Source: Lachnospiraceae bacterium
Lineage (GTDB): Bacteria > Bacillota > Clostridia > Lachnospirales > Lachnospiraceae
Assembly: GCA_910576335.1 (NCBI GenBank)
Contig: CAJTIU010000006.1
Span: 1 to 64,000, forward strand
DNA: 64,000 nucleotides
Reading direction: 5' to 3'
The notes beneath the pieces are model-generated. The model searched no databases and was not told where the DNA came from. It saw nothing but the letters and a program-made list of their open reading frames with translations. The translations under genes were made by a program, and so were the position numbers. This document shows positions 1 through 6,665 of the stretch, one piece after another. The first letter of the stretch is position 1. Every line of letters begins with the position of its first letter.

Positions 1-268
1 AATGGGAATAAAGGATATCTCCGATGAAATCACACCGCATTGGCTGAGGCATAGCAAAGCAATGCATCTGCTTCAGTCCGGAGTCAATCTTGTTTATATC
101 AGAGATCTACTGGGACACTCTGATATTTCAACAACCGAAATCTATGCACAGGCAGACGAAAAAATGAAGCGAAAAGCATTGATGGAAGCTTACAACAGTC
201 CATCATCTGACGAACTGCCAGCGTGGAAAAAGGATAAAGACCTTCTTGATTGGTTGAAATCTTTGTAA
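1..268 (+). CDS. Tyrosine recombinase/integrase, C-terminal part (cut by window edge)
   Basis: Only the last ~88 codons are in the window and the frame continues off the left edge. The catalytic C-terminal half of a phage-type integrase is visible: '[14 protein letters not shown]' matches the HxLRHxxA box, '[14 protein letters not shown]' carries the second histidine, and the Tyr in 'IYAQ' would be the nucleophile. Such enzymes cut and rejoin DNA at attachment sites through a 3'-phosphotyrosine link. The gene ends just before an inverted repeat that abuts a truncated parA gene, so it probably belongs to the element that broke parA. Which recombinase subfamily it is cannot be told from this fragment. 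Confidence 0.85.
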   Translation, partial: MGIKDISDEITPHWLRHSKAMHLLQSGVNLVYIRDLLGHSDISTTEIYAQADEKMKRKALMEAYNSPSSDELPAWKKDKDLLDWLKSL

Positions 269-282
269 GGGTTTACCCCTGA

Positions 283-349
283 TTATGCAAAGTTCAAAAG
301 AGCCTATACCCTATAAAATCAGCAAAAGTGAAGGCTCAACTTTGCATAA
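283..349. repeat. Inverted repeat at probable end of recombinase element
   Basis: TTATGCAAAGTT at 283-294 is repeated inverted as AACTTTGCATAA at 338-349, with a further GAGCC/GGCTC match just inside each arm. It lies between the recombinase stop and the broken parA gene. It may be the recombinase binding site at the element's right end, or a terminator for the recombinase. The first reading is favoured because foreign parA coding sequence begins immediately to the right. Confidence 0.6.
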
Positions 350-353
350 TAAC

Positions 354-416
354 TTACTTTTCATAACCGACACCGCCTTTCTGGTTGGTTAAAGCAATCA
401 CTTTGCAATTTGACAT
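354..416 (-). pseudogene. ParA-family ATPase, N-terminal stub interrupted in Walker A
   Basis: On the minus strand a strong ribosome site (GGAGG about 9 bases upstream) precedes an ATG at 416 that encodes MSNCKVIALTNQKGGVG, the classic start of a ParA/Soj ATPase. The next codons should be GKT or KTT, but the frame reads YEK and stops. The switch occurs beside the inverted repeat at 283-349, so the gene was cut exactly in its Walker A (P-loop) codons by the recombinase element. The rest of parA would lie left of the window. It differs from the chromosomal parA at 8213-8977 and probably belonged to an integrative or conjugative element. Confidence 0.7.
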
Positions 417-442
417 AGGTGCGTCCTCCTTTCGCATAAATT

Positions 443-465
443 TAGCCACTTTGTCAAGGTGGCTA
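443..465. other. Palindrome in the leader of the broken parA gene
   Basis: TAGCCAC at 443-449 pairs with GTGGCTA at 459-465, just upstream of the ribosome site of the truncated parA. It could be an operator or a leader hairpin; nothing else identifies it. Confidence 0.4.
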
Positions 466-485
466 TGTAAAGGATTCATGGCAAT

Positions 486-534
486 AAAAAAAGCCGACTG
501 GCTGTTTTTACTTGCTAAACTACACCAATCGGCT
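486..534 (-). terminator. Rho-independent terminator downstream of the 558-896 gene
   Basis: Read on the minus strand, AGCCGATTGG and CCAGTCGGCT form an interrupted stem followed by a run of seven T residues. It is placed to end transcription from the two small genes at 558-1080. Confidence 0.65.
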
Positions 535-557
535 ATGTAAAAATCTATTCAGTTTTA

Positions 558-896
558 TTATCTGCCCTTTAATGATAAGGCTTCCCTTATTCTCTCTGTA
601 TCCCATTTTTCTGGGAACAATACTGCCATAATATGAAACGCATCTATCAGTCCTGCAATATACGCATGAGTACCGTATTCAAAATCCTGCTTATCCCTGC
701 AATCTATAAGATGTTGACAAACTTCCCTTTGTTTCTCTGTCAAATCAAGTTGATTAAAGGCATCCTCTGCACTTCCCTCATTGTTACTATCCTTTTGATA
801 ACTTGCATCCGCTTGTAACAGTTTCAATACAGATTCATCTTTTAGTTTCTCGACCGCTATTTTCACCAGTTCTTTAAATTCCTTATCACACATCAC
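558..896 (-). CDS. Hypothetical protein of a mobile element, 112 aa
   Basis: I do not recognise a named family. The protein is acidic, soluble in appearance and without a signal peptide. Its C-terminal third has the layout 'YGTHAYIAGLIDAFHIM', a Y-x-G-rich helix of the kind seen in small uncharacterised proteins carried by clostridial elements. Its start overlaps the end of the next gene by 11 bases, so the two are likely translated together. A terminator follows at 486-534. Its position between a tRNA-Arg gene and a ParA remnant suggests cargo or maintenance function of an integrated element, which is inference only. Confidence 0.6.
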   Translation of the reverse strand: MMCDKEFKELVKIAVEKLKDESVLKLLQADASYQKDSNNEGSAEDAFNQLDLTEKQREVCQHLIDCRDKQDFEYGTHAYIAGLIDAFHIMAVLFPEKWDTERIREALSLKGR

Positions 897-1080
897 TTCT
901 TCCTGCCATTTCTACCCTTAACTTTTTTACAGGTGCATGGATAACCTTGATAATAAGCTCATCAACGCAATCCGTATATCTTCCTTGCTGTATGAGCTGA
1001 TTTTTTAATCCCACAAGGCTATGCAACAGGAGTTTTCTTTCTTCACTATCCACATATAAATGATTTTTCTTTTCTCTCAT
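886..1080 (-). CDS. Small conserved-type element protein, 64 aa
   Basis: The protein reads MREKKNHLYVDSEERKLLL at its start and contains 'QGRYTDCVDELIIKV'. I recall similar short proteins with a KKNHLY start and a GRYTDxVD motif from clostridial conjugative elements, where their function is unknown. It is first in a two-gene unit with the 558-896 gene (11-base overlap). The upstream side opens onto a region dense in GATTAGCA motifs, which could regulate it. Confidence 0.6.
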   Translation of the reverse strand: MREKKNHLYVDSEERKLLLHSLVGLKNQLIQQGRYTDCVDELIIKVIHAPVKKLRVEMAGRSDV

Positions 1081-1194
1081 TCATATCACCGTCCTTTTTT
1101 CTTTCATTATATAAACGGACGGCAATATATTCAAACATACGGGATTATGTAACACCAGAAAAAAGCTCTTTGAACGAGTAACTTTTGCCTTTTC

Positions 1195-1364
1195 AATTAG
1201 CAGACTTTTTTGCACGATTTTTTCTCCGATTAGCAGGAGAGCCATTTTGATTAGCAAAAACATCAAATTTCTTGCTAATCATTAGCAAGCTAATCGGTGA
1301 CGATAATTAACAGTTCAATTTCTCTTTAGTCAAATCTGATTAGCAAAAATTGCTCCTGCTAATC
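1195..1364. repeat. GATTAGCA iteron cluster in both orientations
   Basis: The octamer GATTAGCA or its complement TGCTAATC occurs near 1228, 1249, 1273, 1338 and 1357, with one-base variants near 1195, 1281 and 1289. Around 1271-1296 three copies abut in alternating orientation. The cluster sits between the start of the small gene at 1080 and the tRNA-Arg. It could be arm-type recombinase sites, a replication or partition iteron, or operators for an element regulator. Confidence 0.6.
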
Positions 1365-1405
1365 GCACATTGCTACGAGTTCAAATTTATTTGTAAAATG
1401 AGAAA

Positions 1406-1439
1406 CGCCGAAAACCTTGAAAAATCAATGTTTTCGGCG
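1406..1439 (-). terminator. Hairpin downstream of tRNA-Arg
   Basis: CGCCGAAAAC at 1406-1415 pairs perfectly with GTTTTCGGCG at 1430-1439. It lies 11 bases beyond the 3' end of the minus-strand tRNA and likely terminates it, though there is no long T tract. Confidence 0.5.
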
Positions 1440-1449
1440 ATGTTTTCAG

Positions 1450-1523
1450 CGTCGCTAAGAGGATTTGAACCTCCGACCTACCGCTTAGGAGGCGGTCGCT
1501 CTATCCAGCTGAGCTATAGCGAC
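1450..1523 (-). tRNA. tRNA-Arg(CCU)
   Basis: The minus strand folds as a full cloverleaf. The acceptor stem is GTCGCTA with TAGCGAC, the D arm carries AGCTGGATA, the anticodon stem ACCGC/GCGGT encloses loop CTCCTAA giving anticodon CCU, and the T arm contains GGTTCAAATCC. The discriminator base is G at 1450 and CCA is not encoded. It reads AGG codons. Its 5' 46 bases are repeated exactly at 1684-1729. tRNA-Arg(CCU) genes are well-known integration targets, and mobile-element remnants lie on both sides here. Confidence 0.93.
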
Positions 1524-1596
1524 AGTTACAAAATCTATATTTAGTTTTACTTGTTACCTTTTTCCTTTTCCTCTTAGGCGAGTGTTATAACACTTT

Positions 1597-1636
1597 CTTA
1601 GGAGGCGTGTGCTCTATCCAGCTGAGCTACATGGAC
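1597..1636 (-). pseudogene. Partial tRNA-Arg, 5' half only (diverged copy)
   Basis: The minus strand has a D-arm and anticodon region like tRNA-Arg(CCU): GTAGCTCAGCTGGATAGAGC, then a CTCCTAAG loop. The acceptor bases differ from the neighbouring copies and the sequence stops matching a tRNA right after the anticodon loop. A palindrome, AGTGTTATAACACT, follows. It cannot form a 3' half, so it is a remnant, probably left by an integration or excision event with crossover in the anticodon region. Confidence 0.65.
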
Positions 1637-1683
1637 ATTTATCAAAAATATTAAGTTGTATGCAAGATTTAGACTCGAACCAT

Positions 1684-1729
1684 CTACCGCTTAGGAGGCG
1701 GTCGCTCTATCCAGCTGAGCTATAGCGAC
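1684..1729 (-). pseudogene. Partial tRNA-Arg(CCU), exact 5' 46-base copy
   Basis: These 46 bases are identical to 1478-1523 of the intact tRNA, covering acceptor 5' strand, D arm and the whole anticodon arm. Beyond 1684 the sequence keeps a T-loop-like GGTTCGAGTC, but its stem does not pair and no 3' acceptor strand follows. It is a broken copy, or the original gene whose 3' half was displaced by the element that carries the intact copy. Confidence 0.7.
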
Positions 1730-1730
1730 A

Positions 1731-2065
1731 TTGGTTTTTGTCAATTCTTTTTTATTATACTTCACTCCATTTCAATTGTCAAACCAAATTGTCGTATTTC
1801 CGCATTTATTTTATTTTGAGTACTCTTGGAAAGTAATTAAAATAGAAGAAATTTGCATAAATACAAAAAAAGAAAAGAAGGAAACCATCTTAACAACCAG
1901 AGCAGAAATACAAAGTACGAGAACAAGGTGTAAAAAAGGGCGCAGGAATTATACGAATTGTATAACCAACTTACGCAAAAGAACGCAAGTTCATATAAAA
2001 AATCAATAGAGAAAAATATTGGCTCTAATACTGACTCTTGCAATATGCATTAACATGTTTGAACT
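1731..2065. other. Intergenic DNA, no recognisable gene
   Basis: Between the tRNA remnants and the IS200-type element there is A+T-rich sequence. Short open frames occur on both strands but are compositionally unconvincing and lack ribosome sites. I see no RNA gene or attachment core beyond the tRNA copies. Confidence 0.5.
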
Positions 2066-2070
2066 AAACC

Positions 2071-2560
2071 ACCACCGGCTAAAGCCGGTGGTTTTGGACT
2101 GGCTGCTGAAGCAGCCTAAAGTTGTCCCACCTCAAAGTTATCGCTTTTCTTTCGCTCTTCTAAATCTTGATTCTTTATATATTCTTGTATTACCTCATCT
2201 GTTACATTCCCACTACTTGCAACGAAATATCCTCTTGCCCACAAATGCCTTCCCCAAAATTCTTTATTCAATTCTTTGTATTCCATCTGTAATTTCCGAG
2301 ACGTATTCCCTTTCATGTATTGCACTAATTTACTCGCTGACAGATGGGGTGGTACTGATACCAGCAGATGTATGTGGTCCTTCCCCACATGACCTGCCAG
2401 TATCTCCACATCGTTTGTCTGGCATACTTTTCGTATCAGTTCCCTTGTCCTTAGGGCAATTTTTCCCATCAGTACAGGTTTTCGGTACTTCATTATCCAT
2501 ACAATATGGTATTTTACCGTGTAATCCTTATTGTAAGTCTCCGCAGGCACCACCAGTGAC
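2071..2560 (-). mobile_element. IS200/IS605-family element (TnpA only)
   Basis: The unit consists of a Y1 transposase gene with a subterminal hairpin on its 3' side: ACCACCGGCT at 2071-2080 pairs with AGCCGGTGGT at 2083-2092. A second perfect hairpin, GGCTGC-TGAA-GCAGCC, lies at 2101-2116. Members of this family have no terminal inverted repeats and move as single strands, with TnpA recognising such hairpins. No TnpB gene is present. The exact left boundary (near 2553-2600) is not resolved. Confidence 0.75.
2116..2553 (-). CDS. tnpA: IS200/IS605 Y1 transposase TnpA, 145 aa
   Basis: This is a HUH single-strand transposase of full family length. The metal-binding HUH motif is H60-I-H62 in 'KDHIHLLVSVPP' and the catalytic tyrosine is Y125 in 'VIQEYIKNQ', spaced as in characterised IS200/IS605 enzymes. 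The N-terminal 'VKYHIVWIMKYRKPVL' is the usual RRM-like first strand. The enzyme excises and inserts single-stranded DNA next to short target tetranucleotides, guided by the terminal hairpins. The frame looks intact and may be active. Confidence 0.93.
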   Translation of the reverse strand: MVPAETYNKDYTVKYHIVWIMKYRKPVLMGKIALRTRELIRKVCQTNDVEILAGHVGKDHIHLLVSVPPHLSASKLVQYMKGNTSRKLQMEYKELNKEFWGRHLWARGYFVASSGNVTDEVIQEYIKNQDLEERKKSDNFEVGQL

Positions 2561-2622
2561 GTTTTGTAAAGGACTTTCTAATCAAATTCACAGAAAATTT
2601 ACATTTCAGGGCAAAAAAAATA

Positions 2623-2654
2623 AGGCCGGGAACCTGTTTTTAGATTCCCGGCCT
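2623..2654 (-). terminator. Terminator hairpin after the Rpn gene
   Basis: AGGCCGGGAA at 2623-2632 pairs with TTCCCGGCCT at 2645-2654, ten bases after the Rpn stop codon. On the minus strand it is followed by a T-rich tract. A related stem flanks the same gene at 3558-3588. Confidence 0.7.
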
Positions 2655-2663
2655 ACGGTTTTA

Positions 2664-3530
2664 CTATGCTGTCCGTTCTGCTTTCAGTTTTTTCACTTCG
2701 TCAAGTGGAAGTCCTGCATATTCCGCTATTTTTTCAAGTGTCAACATTCCATCTGCCAACATTCTTTTAGCAGTATTTATTGCCCCTTCTTTTATGCCCT
2801 CTTTTACACCCTCTTGTAAAGATTCTTTTCTCATATCCTCCATGACTTTGCACATGATTAAAATGCCCTCCTTACTTTCCTTAAAAAAACGAACTCTGTC
2901 TGCCAGTGTCGTATAATACATATCTGCCGCATTCGTACATGAAAAATCATGCATGAGTTTTCCGATTGGTGTATCTCCACGATAAGCGCCGTTTACATAC
3001 AGTATATGTGAACCGTCCTCAAATCTTTCTCCGGTTCCTAAAAAGCAGCGCTCAACCGGATAGAGTGGCAGCCCTTTTCCTATCACATCATTTTCCGTGA
3101 TAAACACTACCCATGTTTCTAGAAGATTGTCAAAATCATCACCTTTCTTCAAAAGAGCTGCGTCCATCATGCTGGAATTATACCTTGCTCTTTTTCTCCC
3201 GGCTCCTTTATCGGCTCGTTGGATTTCAACGTTTATTTTAGCACCGATACTGTCAGTAGCAAGAATATCAAACCTTACTGAACGATTCAACAAATTTTCT
3301 ACAAATACTTGTGTACGAACGTCCAGCACTTTTAAATCTGGCTTTTCCAGTATAATCTGCAATACCAGTTCTATGCTTGCCGTATCTCCCTCAAAACACT
3401 TTGTGAGAAAATCATCATCAAGCAGGCGAAAGCCTCTTAGCCTCTGTAAATCTTCCTGATGTTTTTGGTCTATCTGTTCCGTCACTGTCAATCTTCCCAC
3501 CTGCTTTCCCTTCTGTTTTCGTATCTCCAT
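2664..3530 (-). CDS. Rpn-family PD-(D/E)XK nuclease/putative transposase, 288 aa
   Basis: The protein matches the recombination-promoting nuclease (Rpn, PDDEXK_2) family. The core is 'RFDILATDSIGAKINVEIQ', with candidate catalytic residues D88, E102 and Q104. The C-terminal region has the EG-rich segment 'ESLQEGVKEGIKEGAINTAKRML' split by helix-forming residues, common in this family. Rpn proteins cleave DNA and promote RecA-independent recombination in E. coli; they are often mobile and multicopy. The gene is flanked by two similar GGCCGGGA-type hairpins (2623-2654 and 3558-3588), which may mark a small mobile unit or simply be terminators. Confidence 0.85.
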   Translation of the reverse strand: MEIRKQKGKQVGRLTVTEQIDQKHQEDLQRLRGFRLLDDDFLTKCFEGDTASIELVLQIILEKPDLKVLDVRTQVFVENLLNRSVRFDILATDSIGAKINVEIQRADKGAGRKRARYNSSMMDAALLKKGDDFDNLLETWVVFITENDVIGKGLPLYPVERCFLGTGERFEDGSHILYVNGAYRGDTPIGKLMHDFSCTNAADMYYTTLADRVRFFKESKEGILIMCKVMEDMRKESLQEGVKEGIKEGAINTAKRMLADGMLTLEKIAEYAGLPLDEVKKLKAERTA

Positions 3531-3557
3531 ACTACCATAAACCTCCTGATTTTACAA

Positions 3558-3588
3558 GCCGGGAGCCAGCGCGTTTCTGATTCCCGGC
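3558..3588. repeat. Hairpin upstream of the Rpn gene, similar to the one downstream
   Basis: GCCGGGA at 3558-3564 pairs with TCCCGGC at 3582-3588. The stem resembles that at 2623-2654, so the Rpn gene is bracketed by like hairpins. It could also terminate the TnpW gene at 3607-3789. Confidence 0.5.
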
Positions 3589-3606
3589 CTGTTTCTATTA
3601 TCGTTT

Positions 3607-3789
3607 TTACATCTGCTGTATCTCATTTTTCAGCATACGCTTGATTTTGTCGCTCATGGTTTCCCTGCTCGTCTTGCTGAAATGAACCCTCACAATGTAG
3701 GTAGTCCGGCCAATCTTCTTCACCAGTGCAGAAGCGTCTTTAGCCGGTGCAGTGGTGGTAGTGTCCTCTGTGATTTTCTCGCTTCCCAT
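3607..3789 (-). CDS. tnpW: TnpW-family transposon-encoded protein, 60 aa
   Basis: The C-terminal 35 residues, including 'GRTTYIVRVHFSKTSRETM' and 'DKIKRMLKNE', match the small TnpW proteins I recall from clostridial transposons and conjugative elements. Their function is not established. The N-terminal part is low-complexity (TTTT, AKDA). It lies directly downstream of a DnaC-like remnant on the same strand, an arrangement usual for element accessory modules. Confidence 0.8.
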   Translation of the reverse strand: MGSEKITEDTTTTAPAKDASALVKKIGRTTYIVRVHFSKTSRETMSDKIKRMLKNEIQQM

Positions 3790-3830
3790 AAATTCTCCTT
3801 TTCATGCAATCAGTTTATGTTATCTCTTAC

Positions 3831-4295
3831 TCACAATCTCCTTCGCCGTCGCTTTGGTCCCCTGGCTCCTTCCTCCCGGAAATTCTTACCGGAAAAGAGA
3901 ACCGGCGCACATCGTTCCAGTATGCGGTCATAAATCCTTGCGTGGGCAATGTCTGGCGGGTTCTTGATTTCTTCCAGTTTCAGGTTTGTCGTGACAATCA
4001 GCGGCTTCTTACTCCGATACCGGTTGTCAATGACGGTAAATATCTGCTCCATGCGTTCCCTCTGTTCCTCCATGGCTTTCCGTTCCTCCTGCGCTTTCTT
4101 CTGGAAGGGGCAGAGGCAGCGGGGCATGAAATAGCCGGAGCCTCCGAACCTCGGCACAACAGTCTGGTGGCTGCCACGACATTTCTTACAGTGGATAAGC
4201 CCGTCTGCCGGTTCTGCAGAAGATAGAAATATATTCCGGTATCTCCCATAGTTTAAAAGCTGTCGGATTTTCTCTTGAGAAGTCTTTTGGAGCAT
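3831..4295 (-). pseudogene. DnaC-like replication ATPase with ATPase core deleted
   Basis: The frame is open for 154 codons but joins two ends of a DnaC/IstB-type helicase-loader-like protein. The first ~85 residues carry the zinc-type cysteines ('HCKKCRGSHQ', 'PRCLCPFQ') and a charged helix. From about residue 87 it jumps to 'VIDNRYRSKKPLIVTTNL', the sensor region near the end of the AAA+ domain, then 'ARIYDRILERCAPVLFSG'. Walker A, Walker B and most of the AAA+ domain, normally over 100 residues, are missing. The deletion kept the frame. Function as a helicase loader is not expected. Confidence 0.75.
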
Positions 4296-4416
4296 GTAAT
4301 CGGAGTATATTTTCTTGGCATAAAGCTTATAAAACCTCAGAATATCGTTTTTATAAGAATACTATACGAATGATAGAAATACAATAATAACTATTTTATA
4401 GAAATAGAAAAATAAA

Positions 4417-4442
4417 ATTCCCCACAGTTTTGTTGTGGGGAA
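4417..4442 (-). terminator. Terminator after the DUF3881 gene
   Basis: ATTCCCCACA pairs with TGTGGGGAAT around a six-base loop. On the minus strand a TTTTATTTTTC tract follows, giving a canonical intrinsic terminator for the serS-DUF3881 end of the operon. Confidence 0.8.
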
Positions 4443-4486
4443 TCGAATTAACATTAAGAGAAATCAACCGCACAGGTGAAAAAATT

Positions 4487-5362
4487 TTAAAAATTAATTC
4501 TTCCCTGCAGCCACATTGTCCCTTTAAAACGTCTGCCAACCGTAGGATCACCGATAATCTCCCGGACAGGAACGCATATATCAAATATCAGGTCATTTAC
4601 ATCCAGATTCATAATATAGACTTCTTCGGATGAATACTCATTTTTCACCTTCTGCAGTCCTTTTATTTCTCCCATGATTGAATAGTGATCACACTCTACT
4701 CCATGCGGCATAATATAAGTATCCACGATACTGAACACATCTTCCGAAATCAGTCTCCTTGACACTTCGGAGTAAGTATCAATATCATCCAGTGTAAGAC
4801 TTTCGATTGCTATCGGATCTCCGTTCTTTGCAGCATCCATCAGCATCATTCTGTTTTTTACTTCTTCCTTTTGTCTTCTTTTTTGTATCTTATCTTTTTT
4901 AATGGGAAGAAGTATCTTACCTGATTCACATAATCCAGATAATGTGACAGATGTATATTTTATCTTATCCTGTGTTATCTGTTTTTCTCTTAAGTATTCC
5001 AGTGTGTTCTGCAGATGGAAAATCAGACTTATCCCGATCTTTGCCTCTTCGCAGATTCCCACATATGCTTCCCTGTCCATTCTTCTATCAATCACTACTT
5101 CTGCATAAGATGTAATTCCTGTTCCAAAAAAGAAGGGTGTATAATACTGCTTTTGGAAGTTTTCATCTATATCCAGATCACCATATAATGAGATACCAAT
5201 TCCAGGACCGTACTCCTTCTGGTATTCACAAAAGTCCATGCATTCTTCCATGTATACCAGTTCATGGTAAGTGAATTTTTTTTCTACATCTTCTAATATT
5301 TGATACAGTTCTTTTTTTGATTTTATCTTGTTAAAACCAATTGATTTCAGATATTGATGCAT
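4487..5362 (-). CDS. DUF3881-type protein, 291 aa
   Basis: This is a conserved protein that I associate with Lachnospiraceae and with a position next to serS. It begins MHQYLKSIGFNKIKSKKELY, has no signal peptide or membrane segment, contains a basic linker near residues 155-170 ('KKDKIQKRRQKEEVKNR') and ends in a conserved 'RRFKGTMWLQGRINF'. Function is unknown. It starts 3 bases after the serS stop on the same strand, so it is translated in one operon with serS and ends in the terminator at 4417-4442. Confidence 0.8.
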   Translation of the reverse strand: MHQYLKSIGFNKIKSKKELYQILEDVEKKFTYHELVYMEECMDFCEYQKEYGPGIGISLYGDLDIDENFQKQYYTPFFFGTGITSYAEVVIDRRMDREAYVGICEEAKIGISLIFHLQNTLEYLREKQITQDKIKYTSVTLSGLCESGKILLPIKKDKIQKRRQKEEVKNRMMLMDAAKNGDPIAIESLTLDDIDTYSEVSRRLISEDVFSIVDTYIMPHGVECDHYSIMGEIKGLQKVKNEYSSEEVYIMNLDVNDLIFDICVPVREIIGDPTVGRRFKGTMWLQGRINF

Positions 5363-5364
5363 AA

Positions 5365-6651
5365 TTATTTCCTTTTAATTTCTGTCATTCCACCCATATA
5401 TGGACGAAGAACTTCAGGAATCTTAACAGAACCATCCTCCTGAAGATTGTTTTCCAAAAACGCAATTAACATTCTGGGCGGAGCAACGACTGTATTATTT
5501 AACGTGTGTGCAAAATACTTTGTACCATCCTCTCCCCTTACACGGATTCCGAGTCTTCTTGCCTGTGCATCCCCAAGATTAGAACAGCTTCCTACTTCAA
5601 AGTATTTCTTCTGTCTCGGAGACCATGCCTCCACATCACAAGATTTTACCTTCAGATCCGCTAGATCGCCAGAACAACATTCCAAAGTACGAACTGGAAT
5701 ATCAAGAGACCGGAACAGATCAACTGTATTTTTCCACAATACATCATACCATTTCTTACTTTCCTCTGGTTTACATACTACAATCATTTCCTGCTTCTCA
5801 AACTGATGAATTCTATAAACTCCTCTTTCCTCTATACCATGGGATCCCTTTTCTTTACGGAAACATGGAGAGTAGCTGGTAAGTGTCTGGGGAAGCTGGT
5901 CTTCTGTAAGCATTGTATCAATAAATTTTCCAATCATAGAATGCTCGCTCGTTCCAATCAGATAGAGATCCTCTCCCTCAATTTTATACATCATTGCATC
6001 CATTTCTGCAAAGCTCATAACACCTGTAACCACATTGCTTCGTATCATAAAAGGAGGAACACAGTAAGTAAACCCTCTGTCAATCATAAAATCTCTTGCA
6101 TAAGAGATTACTGCAGAGTGAAGTCTGGCTACATCACCCATAAGGTAATAGAAACCATTCCCAGCAACTTTTCCGGCGCTCTCAAGATCAATTCCTCTGA
6201 AGCTTTCCATAATATCTGTGTGGTATGGAATCTCATATTCTGGAACTACAGGCTCCCCATATTTTTCTATTTCCACATTCTCACTGTCATCCTTACCGAT
6301 TGGTACAGACGGATCTATGATATTTGGAATAACCATCATAATTTCTTTAATTTTTTTTTCTACTTCTTTTTCTTCCTTTGATAATTCTTCAATCCGGTCT
6401 GCATTTTCTTGAACTTTTCTTTTTAATTCTTCTGCCTCATCCTTTTTTCCCTGTGCCATACAGCCGCCAATTTGTTTGGATATTTTATTTTTCTGTGCGC
6501 GGAGTGCTTCTACCTCCTGCTTAATGTCTCTGTTTCTTTGGTCAAGCCCTATGACTTCATCTACAAGCGGAAGCTTATCATCCTGAAATTTATTTTTTAT
6601 ATTCTCCTTTACAACCTCTGGATTCATTCTTACGAATTTGATATCTAACAT
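5365..6651 (-). CDS. serS: Seryl-tRNA synthetase, 428 aa
   Basis: This class II synthetase charges tRNA-Ser with serine in the cytosol. The N-terminal ~110 residues form the long antiparallel coiled coil ('LRAQKNKISKQIG', 'LSKEEKEVEKKIKEI') that contacts the tRNA variable arm. The catalytic part shows the TSE motif ('LIGTSEHSMIG'), the motif 2 region ('FRKEKGSHGIEERGVYRIHQFEKQE') and motif 3 ('LNNTVVAPPRMLIAFLENN'). Length is normal. It lies 14 bases after the DUF4446 gene with no room for a T-box leader. Confidence 0.97.
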   Translation of the reverse strand: MLDIKFVRMNPEVVKENIKNKFQDDKLPLVDEVIGLDQRNRDIKQEVEALRAQKNKISKQIGGCMAQGKKDEAEELKRKVQENADRIEELSKEEKEVEKKIKEIMMVIPNIIDPSVPIGKDDSENVEIEKYGEPVVPEYEIPYHTDIMESFRGIDLESAGKVAGNGFYYLMGDVARLHSAVISYARDFMIDRGFTYCVPPFMIRSNVVTGVMSFAEMDAMMYKIEGEDLYLIGTSEHSMIGKFIDTMLTEDQLPQTLTSYSPCFRKEKGSHGIEERGVYRIHQFEKQEMIVVCKPEESKKWYDVLWKNTVDLFRSLDIPVRTLECCSGDLADLKVKSCDVEAWSPRQKKYFEVGSCSNLGDAQARRLGIRVRGEDGTKYFAHTLNNTVVAPPRMLIAFLENNLQEDGSVKIPEVLRPYMGGMTEIKRK

Positions 6652-6665
6652 CTTTTCTTCCTCCT

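Noticed and set aside
1731-2009. 92-codon frame after the tRNA-Arg copies
   Set aside because: Starts in the spacer without a ribosome site; composition is that of A-rich intergenic DNA.
2019-2819. 266-codon plus-strand frame
   Set aside because: It runs antisense through the IS200-type transposase and the Rpn gene, both clearly coding on the minus strand.
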